Shown here one piece after another: positions 1-8,164 of a DNA stretch of 64,000 nucleotides. Made by a program: the position numbers and the translations under genes. The stretch spans positions 93,591-157,590 of the forward strand of contig SPAW01000004.1 in assembly GCA_005239465.1 (NCBI GenBank), written 5' to 3'. Every line of letters starts with the position of its first letter. Position 1 is the stretch's first letter. This stretch comes from Nitrospira sp. (GTDB lineage: Bacteria > Nitrospirota > Nitrospiria > Nitrospirales > Nitrospiraceae). The notes beneath the pieces are model-generated. The model worked only from the letters and a program-made list of their open reading frames with translations. It was not told the DNA's origin and did no database searches.

Positions 1-734
1 ATTTGCGCCGCCACCCCTCCGGCTGCGCCGAACAGGCCGCACCAGCCCAGGGTCACAAAGCCCCAGTGCAACGGGGCCGCGAACAGTTCATCCACGAACC
101 AGAACGCATGGCCCCACTCATTGAGCCCTACATTGGGCAGAATAAACATCGGCCCCACGACCGCCGCCACCAAGGGAAACGAGGTCGCTCGGTCGTACAG
201 CGGCAGCCGGGTCTGCGCATACAGGTAGCTCGACACGCCGCAGGTGATGTACAACGGGAAGGTGCCGTAGAAGGCCACGATATGGCTGGCAGTAAAGCTC
301 GTATCGCGGATGATCACCTGGTGCCAGGCCGCGTCCTGCTCCAGGGTATAGCTCCCCGCGTAATACACGCCCCAGATATAACAGGCGAGCCACATCATCC
401 AATAAAAATACCGCTTGAGCTCCAACTTGGGGTCCAGGTTGGCTAGGTTGCGATCCCGCGTCGTCCAGAGCCACCCGACGGACACCGCAAAGAATGTGGC
501 GTTCGCGAGGATGTTAAAGCGCCACAGCCCCATCCAGACTGATTCGAATTCCGGGGTCATTGAGTCCAACCCATGCGAGTAGCCAAAGGTGCGCTGGTAC
601 ATGACCCAGAAGATACCGATCCCCAGCATCGAGAACCAGCCGATCTTAAAGGGCGTCGAATTGTACCAGAGCGAGATGTCATACCCTCGCCCCGAACTGT
701 CACTGGTTCCTCCAGATCCATAGGACGCAGCCAT
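1..734 (-). CDS. amoC: Ammonia monooxygenase subunit C (AmoC), 3' end beyond the window
   Basis: AmoC is a membrane subunit of the copper ammonia monooxygenase, which oxidises ammonia to hydroxylamine; together with AmoA and AmoB it forms the enzyme. The first 244 residues are visible and the frame stays open to base 1, so roughly the last tenth of the protein and any amoA and amoB following it lie outside. Hydrophobic segments alternate through the sequence. The Asp134-x3-His138-x12-His151 pattern matches the copper-binding Asp/His/His triad of PmoC and AmoC. The start at 734 is supported by a strong ribosome site, AAGGAGGT, a few bases upstream. Gene order with copD, copC, amoD and amoE upstream on the same strand fits comammox Nitrospira. 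Family assignment is secure; the species inference is less so. Confidence 0.95.
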   Translation of the reverse strand, partial: MAASYGSGGTSDSSGRGYDISLWYNSTPFKIGWFSMLGIGIFWVMYQRTFGYSHGLDSMTPEFESVWMGLWRFNILANATFFAVSVGWLWTTRDRNLANLDPKLELKRYFYWMMWLACYIWGVYYAGSYTLEQDAAWHQVIIRDTSFTASHIVAFYGTFPLYITCGVSSYLYAQTRLPLYDRATSFPLVAAVVGPMFILPNVGLNEWGHAFWFVDELFAAPLHWGFVTLGWCGLFGAAGGVAAQ

Positions 735-836
735 ATTCCTTACCTCCTTCGTTTAAAGAAATTGTGCACCACCACTAACCCATTTCAACGAAAAGTTCAC
801 GCCAAAAGTAACCACCGTTTACATTAATAGGGAATA

Positions 837-866
837 ATTATCTGATAAAGTTTCTCTGTGAGTCAA
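837..866 (-). promoter_or_regulatory. Candidate sigma-70 promoter of amoC
   Basis: On the minus strand TTGACT (861-866) and GATAAT (837-842) are separated by 18 bases. Transcription would start near 830, leaving a leader of about 95 nt before the amoC start at 734. It suggests amoC is transcribed separately from copD. No experimental support. Confidence 0.5.
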
Positions 867-881
867 GCAAAATATCATGGT

Positions 882-1004
882 TCAGTCCACATCGAAGATC
901 AGACGCGGGAGCGCATGGGGCGTGCCATCCTCCATAGCAGCGCACGTATACTCCACCATACAACAGATGTCAATATGAGGGGGAACGGCCATTGATTGCT
1001 TCAT
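882..1004 (-). CDS. Small Cys/Met/His-rich ORF upstream of amoC (40 aa)
   Basis: A 40-codon reading frame between copD and amoC, same strand. It has an ATG at 1004 with GGAGAG about 5 bases upstream and ends in TGA. The predicted peptide contains three Cys (14, 15, 21), four Met and two His (10, 30), an unusual density of possible copper ligands for its length. Its first residues (MKQSMAV) resemble those of the neighbouring CopC (MESMAV), and the DNA around the start is similar too, so it may be a third relic of the copC start region grown into a new frame. It could equally be a leader peptide or noncoding. I do not recognise a family. Confidence 0.35.
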   Translation of the reverse strand: MKQSMAVPPHIDICCMVEYTCAAMEDGTPHALPRLIFDVD

Positions 1005-1087
1005 GACCGCTCTCCTCAAAACAACAAAACAACAGTTGAAACGGGTGCTCCCAAACCGCGCCGCACTCCATCCCTACCACATGACGC

Positions 1088-3109
1088 TCAGTGCACATGG
1101 TCGTCCGGTGGCGGCAGGATTTCCCTCTCCCGGTTGAGTTGATCGATCTGCTGCATCAATAGGCCAATATCTGTCCAGCCCGTCCCGTCCCCCTCTGGAA
1201 TCCAGCGCGCCCGCAAATAGCCGTAGCGGTCGAAGAGAAACTCGATGTGCTTCGGTAATGTCCCCTCGCCGAACAGATCGGGATTGGCGAGGGTTCTCCG
1301 GAACAAGGCGTAGCTGCGAACGATCTCCGTCGCACCCTGAGTCACCACCGGGAAAGGCATGTCTGCCGTGATCGTCGCCATATCCTGCTGGTTGGGGTTA
1401 GTCACGGGCACCGCCAACACTACCGTATTTCCGCCGCTGAGCGTGGCGTAAGCCGACCGCAACTGATCGAGTCGAGCGCGCGACTCCGGCCACGAAAATA
1501 GGACCAGCAGCACCGCTTTTTGTCGGCGGAAATCCTTCAAAGTGCCGCTCAAACCGTCATGCGCGGAATAGGAGAAGTTCTGCGGCGCCATGTAGGGCTG
1601 ATCGGGGACGACGCGAGGGCTGATGAGCCGCGCCTGGTAGCCGCGGGAATTGGCATGGAGAAAGTTCAGGACATCCCAGCGATCCTCTTCCGAGAGTTTG
1701 TCGCCAAATGCCGGCATGATTCCATCGAATCGACCGTAGGTCAGCCAATGAAAAAAATCGCCTGCTGTATGCATGGCGGTGTGCGGCTCCGTGAGAAGAT
1801 CGACCGGTTGCCTCGGCAAAGTCTTGGCCAGAACGCCATTACCCTTGGCTTGAGGTCCGTGGCAAGCTACGCAGTTCGAGGCGAACAGGCTTAGACCGTT
1901 GGTAATGGAAATGGCATCGAACGGGACCGGCGTCTTCCTGTAGGTTTCCGGATAAGACTGAACGGCAAGGGGAGGCAGCGCCACAGCCAGCGCACAGACT
2001 GCCAGCGCGGCCGGGATGGCAATGCGCCACTTCGTCTCCCACCGCTTGGTCCGACCGAGTGTGACCGCCCCACCTGCCAGGACAAGCAGCGCGATTCCGA
2101 CCCACACGCTGATCATCACGCTCCAGTAGCCCCAGGTGGCGTCGATGGAGAAGCGGAATGGATAGGGCCAGTTTTCGATGGCGTCATGCTTTGCCGGCAC
2201 GGCGTTGGCCAGCAATGTCGCCACCAACACCAGCACCGACGCGAGCCCGAATTCGACGGTAAGCCACTTTCGAAGTCCTCGTGCGCCGGCCGCAGCCACC
2301 CCCCAATTCTGGCCGAGTGACGGCAGCCAGACGAAGTGCGCACGCGCGGCGATCGAGAGAATTACTGCGAGCAACGCAAGTTTTGTGTTGAGAAGCCAGC
2401 CGTATTTCGTTCCGAACAACGCGGCGTAGCTTGTGCCCACCATGCGATCCGCAACGATGATGCCGGTTACAAAGACAGCGATCATCACGGGCAGGGCCAT
2501 TGCCGAGAAACGCTTCAAGGTCTGGACGCCGGGCCGATCCGCTTCCTCAGGTGATCGCTTCTGGGTGGTGGCGAACAATACTGCGAGGACGCCCGGCAGA
2601 GCGCCGAACCAGGCGCTCGCCAGTACGAGATGCAGCGCGTAAGGCAGGATTGCTGTTACAGACTGTTCTTCGGCGGCAGAATGGCTGGCGAATGATCCTG
2701 CAGTCAACGTAAGTGCGGCGACCGCCGCACACAGCACGTAGCGCCATCGAGCCCTGGGCGAAGTCCGAACGTAGAGGACGATCCCAAATACGAGGAGCGC
2801 ACAGGCTGCGCGTACCGTCCAGATGAATCCTATGCGGGTCTTCTGTAAAAATTCTAGCCAGGCTCCAGGACGCCAGGCATTTTCTGAAACGCCCGTGGCC
2901 GCCGCTGTTGTGGTGGCCAGTAATCCCAGCAACCCCAGCAGAAGTGTGACCGAAGGCCATGGCAACAACCGCTCCAGACGGGCGAGCCATGAGTTGTCGA
3001 AGACGATTCTCTCACGCGCGGCAATCGCAAGAAAGACGAATCCGCCGATCAGGATCATGTTGGACGTAAGCTGCAACCAGCGGAACAGCGCGCCGATGAC
3101 CTCGATCAT
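1088..3109 (-). CDS. copD: CopD-type copper protein fused to cytochrome c and thioredoxin-like domains
   Basis: A 673-residue protein. Residues about 1-390 are a multi-helix membrane region of the CopD copper-resistance/import family. At about 400-490 follows a class I cytochrome c domain with a CVACH haem motif and a possible distal Met ligand in the IMPAF stretch. The C-terminal 180 residues look like a Sco1/peroxiredoxin (thioredoxin) fold but show no CxxxC, so copper or disulphide chemistry by that domain is doubtful. Plain CopD is about 300 residues, so this is a fusion. Its ATG overlaps the copC stop by 4 bases, indicating translational coupling. The likely role is moving copper across the inner membrane for the monooxygenase, with some redox function for the haem domain. 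Confidence 0.85.
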   Translation of the reverse strand: MIEVIGALFRWLQLTSNMILIGGFVFLAIAARERIVFDNSWLARLERLLPWPSVTLLLGLLGLLATTTAAATGVSENAWRPGAWLEFLQKTRIGFIWTVRAACALLVFGIVLYVRTSPRARWRYVLCAAVAALTLTAGSFASHSAAEEQSVTAILPYALHLVLASAWFGALPGVLAVLFATTQKRSPEEADRPGVQTLKRFSAMALPVMIAVFVTGIIVADRMVGTSYAALFGTKYGWLLNTKLALLAVILSIAARAHFVWLPSLGQNWGVAAAGARGLRKWLTVEFGLASVLVLVATLLANAVPAKHDAIENWPYPFRFSIDATWGYWSVMISVWVGIALLVLAGGAVTLGRTKRWETKWRIAIPAALAVCALAVALPPLAVQSYPETYRKTPVPFDAISITNGLSLFASNCVACHGPQAKGNGVLAKTLPRQPVDLLTEPHTAMHTAGDFFHWLTYGRFDGIMPAFGDKLSEEDRWDVLNFLHANSRGYQARLISPRVVPDQPYMAPQNFSYSAHDGLSGTLKDFRRQKAVLLVLFSWPESRARLDQLRSAYATLSGGNTVVLAVPVTNPNQQDMATITADMPFPVVTQGATEIVRSYALFRRTLANPDLFGEGTLPKHIEFLFDRYGYLRARWIPEGDGTGWTDIGLLMQQIDQLNREREILPPPDDHVH

Positions 3110-3528
3110 TTCTGTTGCACTTTGCCCTTCACCGTGAAGTCGAAGGACGACTCAACCACGTGACCGTCCACCGATAGCACACGGAACTTCACGGAGTACT
3201 TTCCTGGTACCAACTCCGGCAACGGCAACACAATGGATTTCGGGTCATCCGGAGCAAGTTGAGGCTTGATCTCGGTTACGGGATGCTTTTCGGCGTCGAG
3301 AACGACAAGCGCAGCGTAGTCGCCTTCAATTTCCTCGTTGAACCAGAGCCGCACCTGCGCCGGCGCCTTGGCGAGGACCGCCCGGCGCGGCGGCTCTGCC
3401 TTGACCAGCATTGAATGCGCCAGCGCCGAGGCGACAGGCCAGCCCATCGTCATCACAGCGCCTACCATCACAGCACCCACCATGACGCGCATGACGCGCG
3501 TGAGCGCGTGAACTGCCATTGATTCCAT
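3106..3528 (-). CDS. copC: Periplasmic copper-binding protein CopC
   Basis: A 140-residue secreted protein of the CopC family, which binds copper in the periplasm and works with CopD. A signal peptide ends near ALA-HSMLV, which would leave a His at the mature N-terminus, the usual Cu(II) ligand; a second conserved His lies in the DGHVVESSF stretch. The start at 3528 (MESMAV) follows GAGGAGGT by about 3 bases; a second ATG three codons on is the alternative. A truncated copy of this gene's beginning lies upstream at 4239-4316, showing that the amoD-copC segment was duplicated. Confidence 0.9.
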   Translation of the reverse strand: MESMAVHALTRVMRVMVGAVMVGAVMTMGWPVASALAHSMLVKAEPPRRAVLAKAPAQVRLWFNEEIEGDYAALVVLDAEKHPVTEIKPQLAPDDPKSIVLPLPELVPGKYSVKFRVLSVDGHVVESSFDFTVKGKVQQK

Positions 3529-3630
3529 CGGACCTCCTCTTCGTCCTTGATTGCGGCGCTCAAACGCAACGTTGGCCATTGGCCATCTTGTGTCGGTGCA
3601 CTGCTTTCCTGCGACCGGATGGCCGACTGC

Positions 3631-4221
3631 TTACGAAACGGTGATTTCCGAGGATTTGCGACGGCCGCGAAAGAAAAAAAAGGTCGCCGCTACAGCGGCA
3701 ATCGCTGCGAGCGGAGCCATAACCATGATGTAGTGCATAAAGTGCGAAATCGTGCCCGATTCTCCTACCGAGAACGGGAATCGCCCGACATGCTGCTGCT
3801 GGTCGCCCACCGTGACCAGACCGACAAACTTGCCGGGCTTATCGAAGTTGTATGCGATATCGACCGAGCCGCTGGGGTAGACCTTGGCCGGCATGTGCAA
3901 GACCGTGACGGCCTGAAGATCCTGCTCCGAGCCCGTATCCCTGATAATCCGAACCTCGAGGGGCAAAGAGCGAAGTTCGTGTTCCAGATAATCGAGCACC
4001 ACCACCGTGTGGCCGGTCGCCGGAAGGTCCTGGCAGAATTGCTTGTCGTATGTGGTTTTAGGCTGATAGCTGTTGAAGTACATGCGGTAGGGTCCGATAT
4101 GGAGTATGCAGAGGTCCTTTTCCAATTCGTGCCCTCCGTGTTGGGCCTGTGCGGCGAACGGTAGCCCGATCGCAAGCATCACGAAGCACACACAAGCAGG
4201 TTTCAGAAATTGTAAAGACAT
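3631..4221 (-). CDS. amoD: AmoD/PmoD-family copper protein, copy 1
   Basis: A 196-residue periplasmic protein with signal peptide, soluble domain and a C-terminal transmembrane helix followed by RGRRKSSE. AmoD/PmoD proteins accompany the monooxygenase genes of ammonia and methane oxidisers; PmoD is known to form a copper site using Cys and Met residues. Here the conserved LEKDLC, RMYF and QFCQD motifs supply the Cys, Met and Cys. It is closely similar to the second copy at 4416-5018, the two differing mostly in the signal peptide and the membrane segment. The start at 4221 has GAGG about 9 bases upstream. It lies just downstream of a copC remnant, so it probably arose by tandem duplication. 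Confidence 0.88.
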   Translation of the reverse strand: MSLQFLKPACVCFVMLAIGLPFAAQAQHGGHELEKDLCILHIGPYRMYFNSYQPKTTYDKQFCQDLPATGHTVVVLDYLEHELRSLPLEVRIIRDTGSEQDLQAVTVLHMPAKVYPSGSVDIAYNFDKPGKFVGLVTVGDQQQHVGRFPFSVGESGTISHFMHYIMVMAPLAAIAAVAATFFFFRGRRKSSEITVS

Positions 4222-4238
4222 CGTCAGAATCCTCATCC

Positions 4239-4316
4239 TTAAGCGCCTTCAATCTCCTCGTTGAACCAGAGCCGTACCTGTGTCGGTGGTTTGGTAAGAA
4301 CCGCCATTGATTCCAT
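4239..4316 (-). pseudogene. copC remnant (25 codons) left by amoD-copC tandem duplication
   Basis: Between the two amoD genes lies a short frame that starts as copC does (MESMAV, with the same GAGGAGGT ribosome site), then jumps to the CopC segment TQVRLWFNEEIEG and stops at TAA. The intact copC encodes matching AQVRLWFNEEIEG far from its start, so the middle of the copy (signal peptide and about 30 residues) was deleted, as was everything after it. It ends 17 bases before the amoD copy 1 start, so its translation might still serve as a coupled leader. Confidence 0.8.
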
Positions 4317-4415
4317 CGGACCTCCTCCTCGTCCTTGACTGCCGGGCTCGAGCGCAACGTTGGCCAGTTGGCCGACTTGTTTTGGCGCAGCGCTCTCCAG
4401 CGACCGAACGGCCGC

Positions 4416-5018
4416 CTACGAAACGGCGATTTCCGAGGATTTGCGACGATCGCGCATGAAAAAGAAAAGCGCCGCTACCGCGGCGAGTGCTGCGACCGGG
4501 ACCATATAAATCGACAGTATATAGCGTGATATAAAATTTGATTCCCCTACCGAGAACGGGAATCGCGAGGTATGCTGCTGCTGGTCGCCCACCATGACCA
4601 GCCCGACGAATTTGCCGGGCTTATCGAAGTTGTATGCGAAATCGACTGAGCCATTGGGGTAGACCTTGGGCGGGATGTGCAAGATCGTGACGGCTTCAAG
4701 ATCTTGCTCTGAGCCCGTATCCCTGATGATTCGAACCTCGGTGGGCAGGGAACGGAGTTCCTGCTCTATGTAATCGAGCACCACAACCGTGTGGCCGGTT
4801 CCCGGAATGTCCTCACAGAATTGCTTCTCCTGTGTACTTGAAGGCTGATAGCCTGTGAAATGCATCATATAAGGGCCGATCGTGAGTTTGCACATGTCCT
4901 CGGCCATCGACAGTCCCCCATGAGCCTGGGCCTGTGTGGACAATAGAGCCCCCATTAGAGCCCCCATTGCAACCACCGCGCATCCAAACATAAGTTTCAG
5001 GCATACGAAAGACTTCAT
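4416..5018 (-). CDS. amoD: AmoD/PmoD-family copper protein, copy 2
   Basis: A 200-residue paralogue of the protein at 3631-4221: signal peptide (ending TQAQA-HGG), conserved MAEDMC, YMMHF and QFCED motifs with the presumed copper-binding Cys and Met residues, a beta-rich domain, one C-terminal transmembrane helix and a basic tail. The start at 5018 is preceded by GAGAGAGGA. The spacer after it matches the spacer after copy 1, which shows that the duplicated unit ran from amoD into copC. Extra Met residues (YMM, MAEDM) distinguish this copy, so the two may differ in metal affinity or partner. Confidence 0.88.
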   Translation of the reverse strand: MKSFVCLKLMFGCAVVAMGALMGALLSTQAQAHGGLSMAEDMCKLTIGPYMMHFTGYQPSSTQEKQFCEDIPGTGHTVVVLDYIEQELRSLPTEVRIIRDTGSEQDLEAVTILHIPPKVYPNGSVDFAYNFDKPGKFVGLVMVGDQQQHTSRFPFSVGESNFISRYILSIYMVPVAALAAVAALFFFMRDRRKSSEIAVS

Positions 5019-5091
5019 AAAGATCCTCTCTCTGGAATGGTGAACTGAATGCTTGCGCACTTACATTGCGGGCCGGATCCAGTCTGGTTAC

Positions 5092-5664
5092 TTACGAACG
5101 GAGGGAAGACCACCAACTCCGCACTCGCCTCGATTTCGAGAGTTCATACGCAACTATAGCGAGCACCAGCAGCCCTGTCAGCGGTCCTACTGCGGAGCGC
5201 CCAAGCTTCGAATAGTCGATCTGCTGTACCCGCAACAGGTAATACGAAGGACTGAGCCCTTCCGCCGTAATGATTAACTTGTACAGGCCCTTGTCCAGCC
5301 TGGCTTCGCCCCTGACTACTCCGTCCGGGTGGGAGACCGGAGGCCAGTAGGCCACCGTCTGATCTTCTGCTGTGTCGTTGAGTCCCCTCACCACCCGCAC
5401 GCCGACCGGCATGTTGCGCAGCCCTGGGTCCACGAGGTCCACGACCAGGAAGGTGTCGCCCTCCTCGGGAATTTCCGTGCAGTATTGCGCTTTCGGCTCA
5501 TATTGCGGCTGGTAGGCGTTGAAATGCACCATGTTTCCACCTATCCGGCGCACGCAGATGTCTTCTTCAAGTGGCCCGCGGCCGTGCGCCGCGGCTGTGT
5601 TGGGGTATAGTGCTGCAGCAAGAATGAGAACGGTAGAGGCTGCTCGTGTTATTTGTCTAATCAT
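5092..5664 (-). CDS. amoE: AmoE, amo-cluster periplasmic/membrane protein
   Basis: A 190-residue protein with a signal peptide (cleavage near AAA-HGRGP), an extracytoplasmic domain related to AmoD (LEEDICVRRIGG, VHFNAYQP, QYCTEIP) and a C-terminal transmembrane helix followed by a basic tail. It retains the Cys...Cys framework of AmoD but has MVHF where AmoD has MYF or MHF. It is first in a run of minus-strand genes (amoE, amoD, amoD, copC, copD). The start at 5664 has AAGGG about 8 bases upstream; an in-frame upstream ATG lacks a ribosome site. Function is unknown beyond association with AMO maturation or stability. Confidence 0.8.
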   Translation of the reverse strand: MIRQITRAASTVLILAAALYPNTAAAHGRGPLEEDICVRRIGGNMVHFNAYQPQYEPKAQYCTEIPEEGDTFLVVDLVDPGLRNMPVGVRVVRGLNDTAEDQTVAYWPPVSHPDGVVRGEARLDKGLYKLIITAEGLSPSYYLLRVQQIDYSKLGRSAVGPLTGLLVLAIVAYELSKSRRVRSWWSSLRS

Positions 5665-6199
5665 GACTGTACCCTTCGGCTGAGTCCTTCGATTTATATC
5701 GGCACTCTTGTCCAAATTCGGTTCGCAGGGTGAGTCCTCATGGGTTAAAATCAGCATGAACACCACGACGCAGTTCACCGCGTCACTCAGGACAGTTCAA
5801 CCATGCATCAGAAATTTACCATTCTGCAGCCGACTCTTTCAAGTGTCCGGAGTCTCAAATGTGTACGGGTGGTCTGCAAGGCGAACACCGATCGGCAGGC
5901 ACGCGGATCAGGCTGTTGGCTCCCGAAACCCGGTGCAGTTTCGGAAAGCCCAGATCGTTCAGGTGGTCTCGCGAGAGGTGCCCTTCAAGTGGTACACGAG
6001 CGGCTTGAATTCGGGGGAGCACTATATCATCTGGGAGATTGAGAACCAGTGTTGTCGCTACGAGGTGTGCGAGCAAGACGAGACTCCCACCATTGAGTTG
6101 ACGAATCCTGCGGCGGTGATGATAATCAGAACAAGCGGTCTAATACACGAATGCGCCCCTTGCATGAGGGCCTACCCAACTTCAGAAAGGGGAATAACC
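5665..6199. other. Divergent intergenic region between amoE and bfr, holding an unexplained open frame
   Basis: This 535-bp stretch separates divergently transcribed amoE and bfr and should hold both promoters, though no convincing -35/-10 pair was found. A plus-strand frame in phase with bfr stays open from 5708 to the bfr start, about 164 codons. Its translation is Cys-containing (a CC pair, CEQ, CAPC) and resembles no family I know. It may be a decayed gene or chance. Confidence 0.4.
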
Positions 6200-6679
6200 A
6201 TGAAAGCAAAAGAGGGCGTCGTCAATATCCTCAACAAGATCCTGACGGCGGATCTCACCGCCATCAATCAGTACTTCGTCCATGCCAAGATGTGCGAGAA
6301 CTGGGGCTATGAACGGCTCCATCACAAGGTTCGTGAGCGCAGCATCGATGAAATGAAGGATGCCGATGAGCTGATCGGCCACATCCTCTATTTAGAAGGC
6401 GTGCCGAATATGCAGCGTATGAATACCGTGCAGGTCGGCGAGACGGTTCCTGAGCAGCTCAAATTGGATCTGAAGGCCGAGCAGGGAATGCTGGCGCTGC
6501 TGAATGAGGGCATCGTGCACAGCACAAAAGTGACGGACTTTACGACACGTCATATGCTCGAGGATATGGCGAAGGATGTCGATGGGCACATCGACTGGAT
6601 CGAAACGCAGTTGGAGACCATCAAGCAAATCGGTCTCGAGAACTATCTGGCCGAGCAGATCAAGAAAGAAGGATCGTAA
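6200..6679 (+). CDS. bfr: Bacterioferritin-like protein with altered ferroxidase site
   Basis: A 159-residue ferritin-like four-helix protein that aligns without gaps to E. coli bacterioferritin numbering up to residue 133. The haem ligand Met52 is kept (SIDEM). Of the six di-iron ligands, Glu51, Glu94 and His130 are present, but Glu18 is Asp, His54 is Asp and Glu127 is Val. The site is therefore unlikely to work as a normal ferroxidase; the subunit may bind haem and co-assemble with an active subunit encoded elsewhere. Start at 6200 follows GAAAGGGGAA. It lies between the amo cluster and the iron-uptake block, which suits an iron-storage role. Confidence 0.85.
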   Translation: MKAKEGVVNILNKILTADLTAINQYFVHAKMCENWGYERLHHKVRERSIDEMKDADELIGHILYLEGVPNMQRMNTVQVGETVPEQLKLDLKAEQGMLALLNEGIVHSTKVTDFTTRHMLEDMAKDVDGHIDWIETQLETIKQIGLENYLAEQIKKEGS

Positions 6680-6832
6680 GCGGCAGCCGCTCTCCGTGTC
6701 CTGCTCCGGCTTTGTCGAAGACCGACGCCACCTGATAACCATCGCTTGTCCGGCAAGCCACTAGGAAGAAATTGAGGCGGAGGCTTCAGGAGGAAACGAG
6801 GACCTGCGCCTGTGAAGTGAGAGGGCACAACT

Positions 6833-7516
6833 TCAACTTCGGTGCTGGTACATCGCGTGCTTTCCTACCATGGTTTCCGCGAACGCCTCCACGACAGAGG
6901 GATCAAATTGAGTGCCGGAAGCGACCCGGAGAATTCTGAGCGCGATTCGGTTGCGGAGAGAACGGTCGATGATGTCTGGAACGTGAATGGCGTCGAAGGC
7001 GTCGGCAATCGAAAGAATCCGGGCGCCGAGGGGGATGTACTCCCCTCTAATACCGTAGGGATATCCCGATCCGTCCCATCGCTCGTGGTGATAGGCGATA
7101 AGGATTGCCGCCTCCCTCAGGAAAGAAAACGGTTCAAGCAGTGTCGCTCCAAGCCGAGAATGATTCTGAATGGCGACGTAGGACTCGGGCTCAAGCGAGT
7201 CTCGGTTTGACATGAGGTGGGGCGGGAGCATCAAGAGTCCGATATCGTGGAGCAAGGCGGCGAGCTTGAGGTGGTGCAATTCATCGGCGTTAAGAGCCAT
7301 CGCCTGTCCGATCATGAGTGCGATGACGGTAGTTTGATGCCCATGATCTGTTTGCCAGGGGAGCGCGCGATCAATTTCCTTGCTGACCTGGCGGACCAGA
7401 ATGCTTTCAATGTCGCGTCGCGAGGACTGCGGGAGGTGGAGGCGGTCGATCTTCTGGAGCAATCTCTGTATCTTCAGAATGGTGGGATTGACCGTTGTGA
7501 CGATAGGGAATTGCAT
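6833..7516 (-). CDS. HD-GYP domain protein, probable cyclic-di-GMP phosphodiesterase
   Basis: A 227-residue protein made almost entirely of an HD-GYP domain: LLHDIG supplies the metal-binding His-Asp and HHERWDGSGYP the GYP signature. HD-GYP enzymes usually hydrolyse cyclic di-GMP; no sensor or receiver domain is attached, only about 50 N-terminal residues of unknown role. The start at 7516 is preceded by GGGAGAAGGG. It sits just downstream of a terminator and is convergent with bfr, so it is probably its own transcription unit. Confidence 0.85.
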   Translation of the reverse strand: MQFPIVTTVNPTILKIQRLLQKIDRLHLPQSSRRDIESILVRQVSKEIDRALPWQTDHGHQTTVIALMIGQAMALNADELHHLKLAALLHDIGLLMLPPHLMSNRDSLEPESYVAIQNHSRLGATLLEPFSFLREAAILIAYHHERWDGSGYPYGIRGEYIPLGARILSIADAFDAIHVPDIIDRSLRNRIALRILRVASGTQFDPSVVEAFAETMVGKHAMYQHRS

Positions 7517-7534
7517 GGCCCTTCTCCCAAGAAA

Positions 7535-7570
7535 CAAAAAAGCCCAAGACCATCAACGTGATCTTGGGCT
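7535..7570 (-). terminator. Rho-independent terminator of the FMN/porin operon
   Basis: A perfect 9-bp stem (7541-7549 with 7562-7570) followed on the minus strand by six T residues. It lies about 50 bases beyond the stop of the four-helix membrane protein gene and closes the operon that begins near 11.1 kb. Confidence 0.85.
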
Positions 7571-7621
7571 CTGGGTGAATAACCTCTGGCCGCTGGGTGG
7601 TCCTGGAATAGAATAAACCTG

Positions 7622-8140
7622 CTAAGACTCTTCTCCACGTTTGCCTGCCATGAGCGGCTGGTTCAAAATCCACATTTCATAGAGTGGCACACCCATCATG
7701 ATCAGGAAGCTGACCGTCATTAAGGTGTCCCCGGTAAGCATCGTAACCACAAAAATGGGCGAGACATAGCTGATCAGCCACGGTGACAGAAGATCGAGGA
7801 TGACGCCGCCAAATCCTGCCCAAGTCATCGCTGCTTTGAGCCCATGGCTTGCGTTTGTCAAGTACATGACATGGATCAAAATTATGAACACGACCGGCAT
7901 CGTGAAAAGGTGAAAATGGGTAATTTCTGCCAGCTCGCGAAAGGACATGGGCTCGCCGAAGGTCGCATCAGACCCGCGGTAGTGATCCGCAATGCCTTGT
8001 GGTGAGAGACTGGTCATGCTATGCGCCCAAAAGAAGGAGAAAGTAAAACCTGCCAACATCAAGAGTAAAAACAGTGTGTACAACAACCGAATGTGGCGAT
8101 CAGAATCGCGCAGTTTGAATTTCTGATTAAAGTTTCTCAT
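7622..8140 (-). CDS. Four-helix membrane protein, possible haem-binding electron carrier
   Basis: A 172-residue integral membrane protein with about four transmembrane helices (near residues 18-38, 74-94, 104-124 and 128-152). It is rich in His near or in the membrane (16, 40, 75, 77, 90, 99), including a FHLFTMPVVFIILIH segment, an arrangement that could hold b-type haem, but no known family signature was recognised. It is the last gene of an operon with an FMN-binding protein, so it may pass electrons from the quinone pool to the flavin protein in the periplasm. That role is inferred from context only. Confidence 0.6.
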   Translation of the reverse strand: MRNFNQKFKLRDSDRHIRLLYTLFLLLMLAGFTFSFFWAHSMTSLSPQGIADHYRGSDATFGEPMSFRELAEITHFHLFTMPVVFIILIHVMYLTNASHGLKAAMTWAGFGGVILDLLSPWLISYVSPIFVVTMLTGDTLMTVSFLIMMGVPLYEMWILNQPLMAGKRGEES

Positions 8141-8164
8141 GGTGGGACGCTCGGTCCGCTCGCC

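Noticed and set aside
5708-6679. A 323-codon frame that would give bacterioferritin a long N-terminal extension
   Set aside because: The bfr homology starts exactly at the ATG at 6200, which has its own ribosome site; the extension has no family resemblance.
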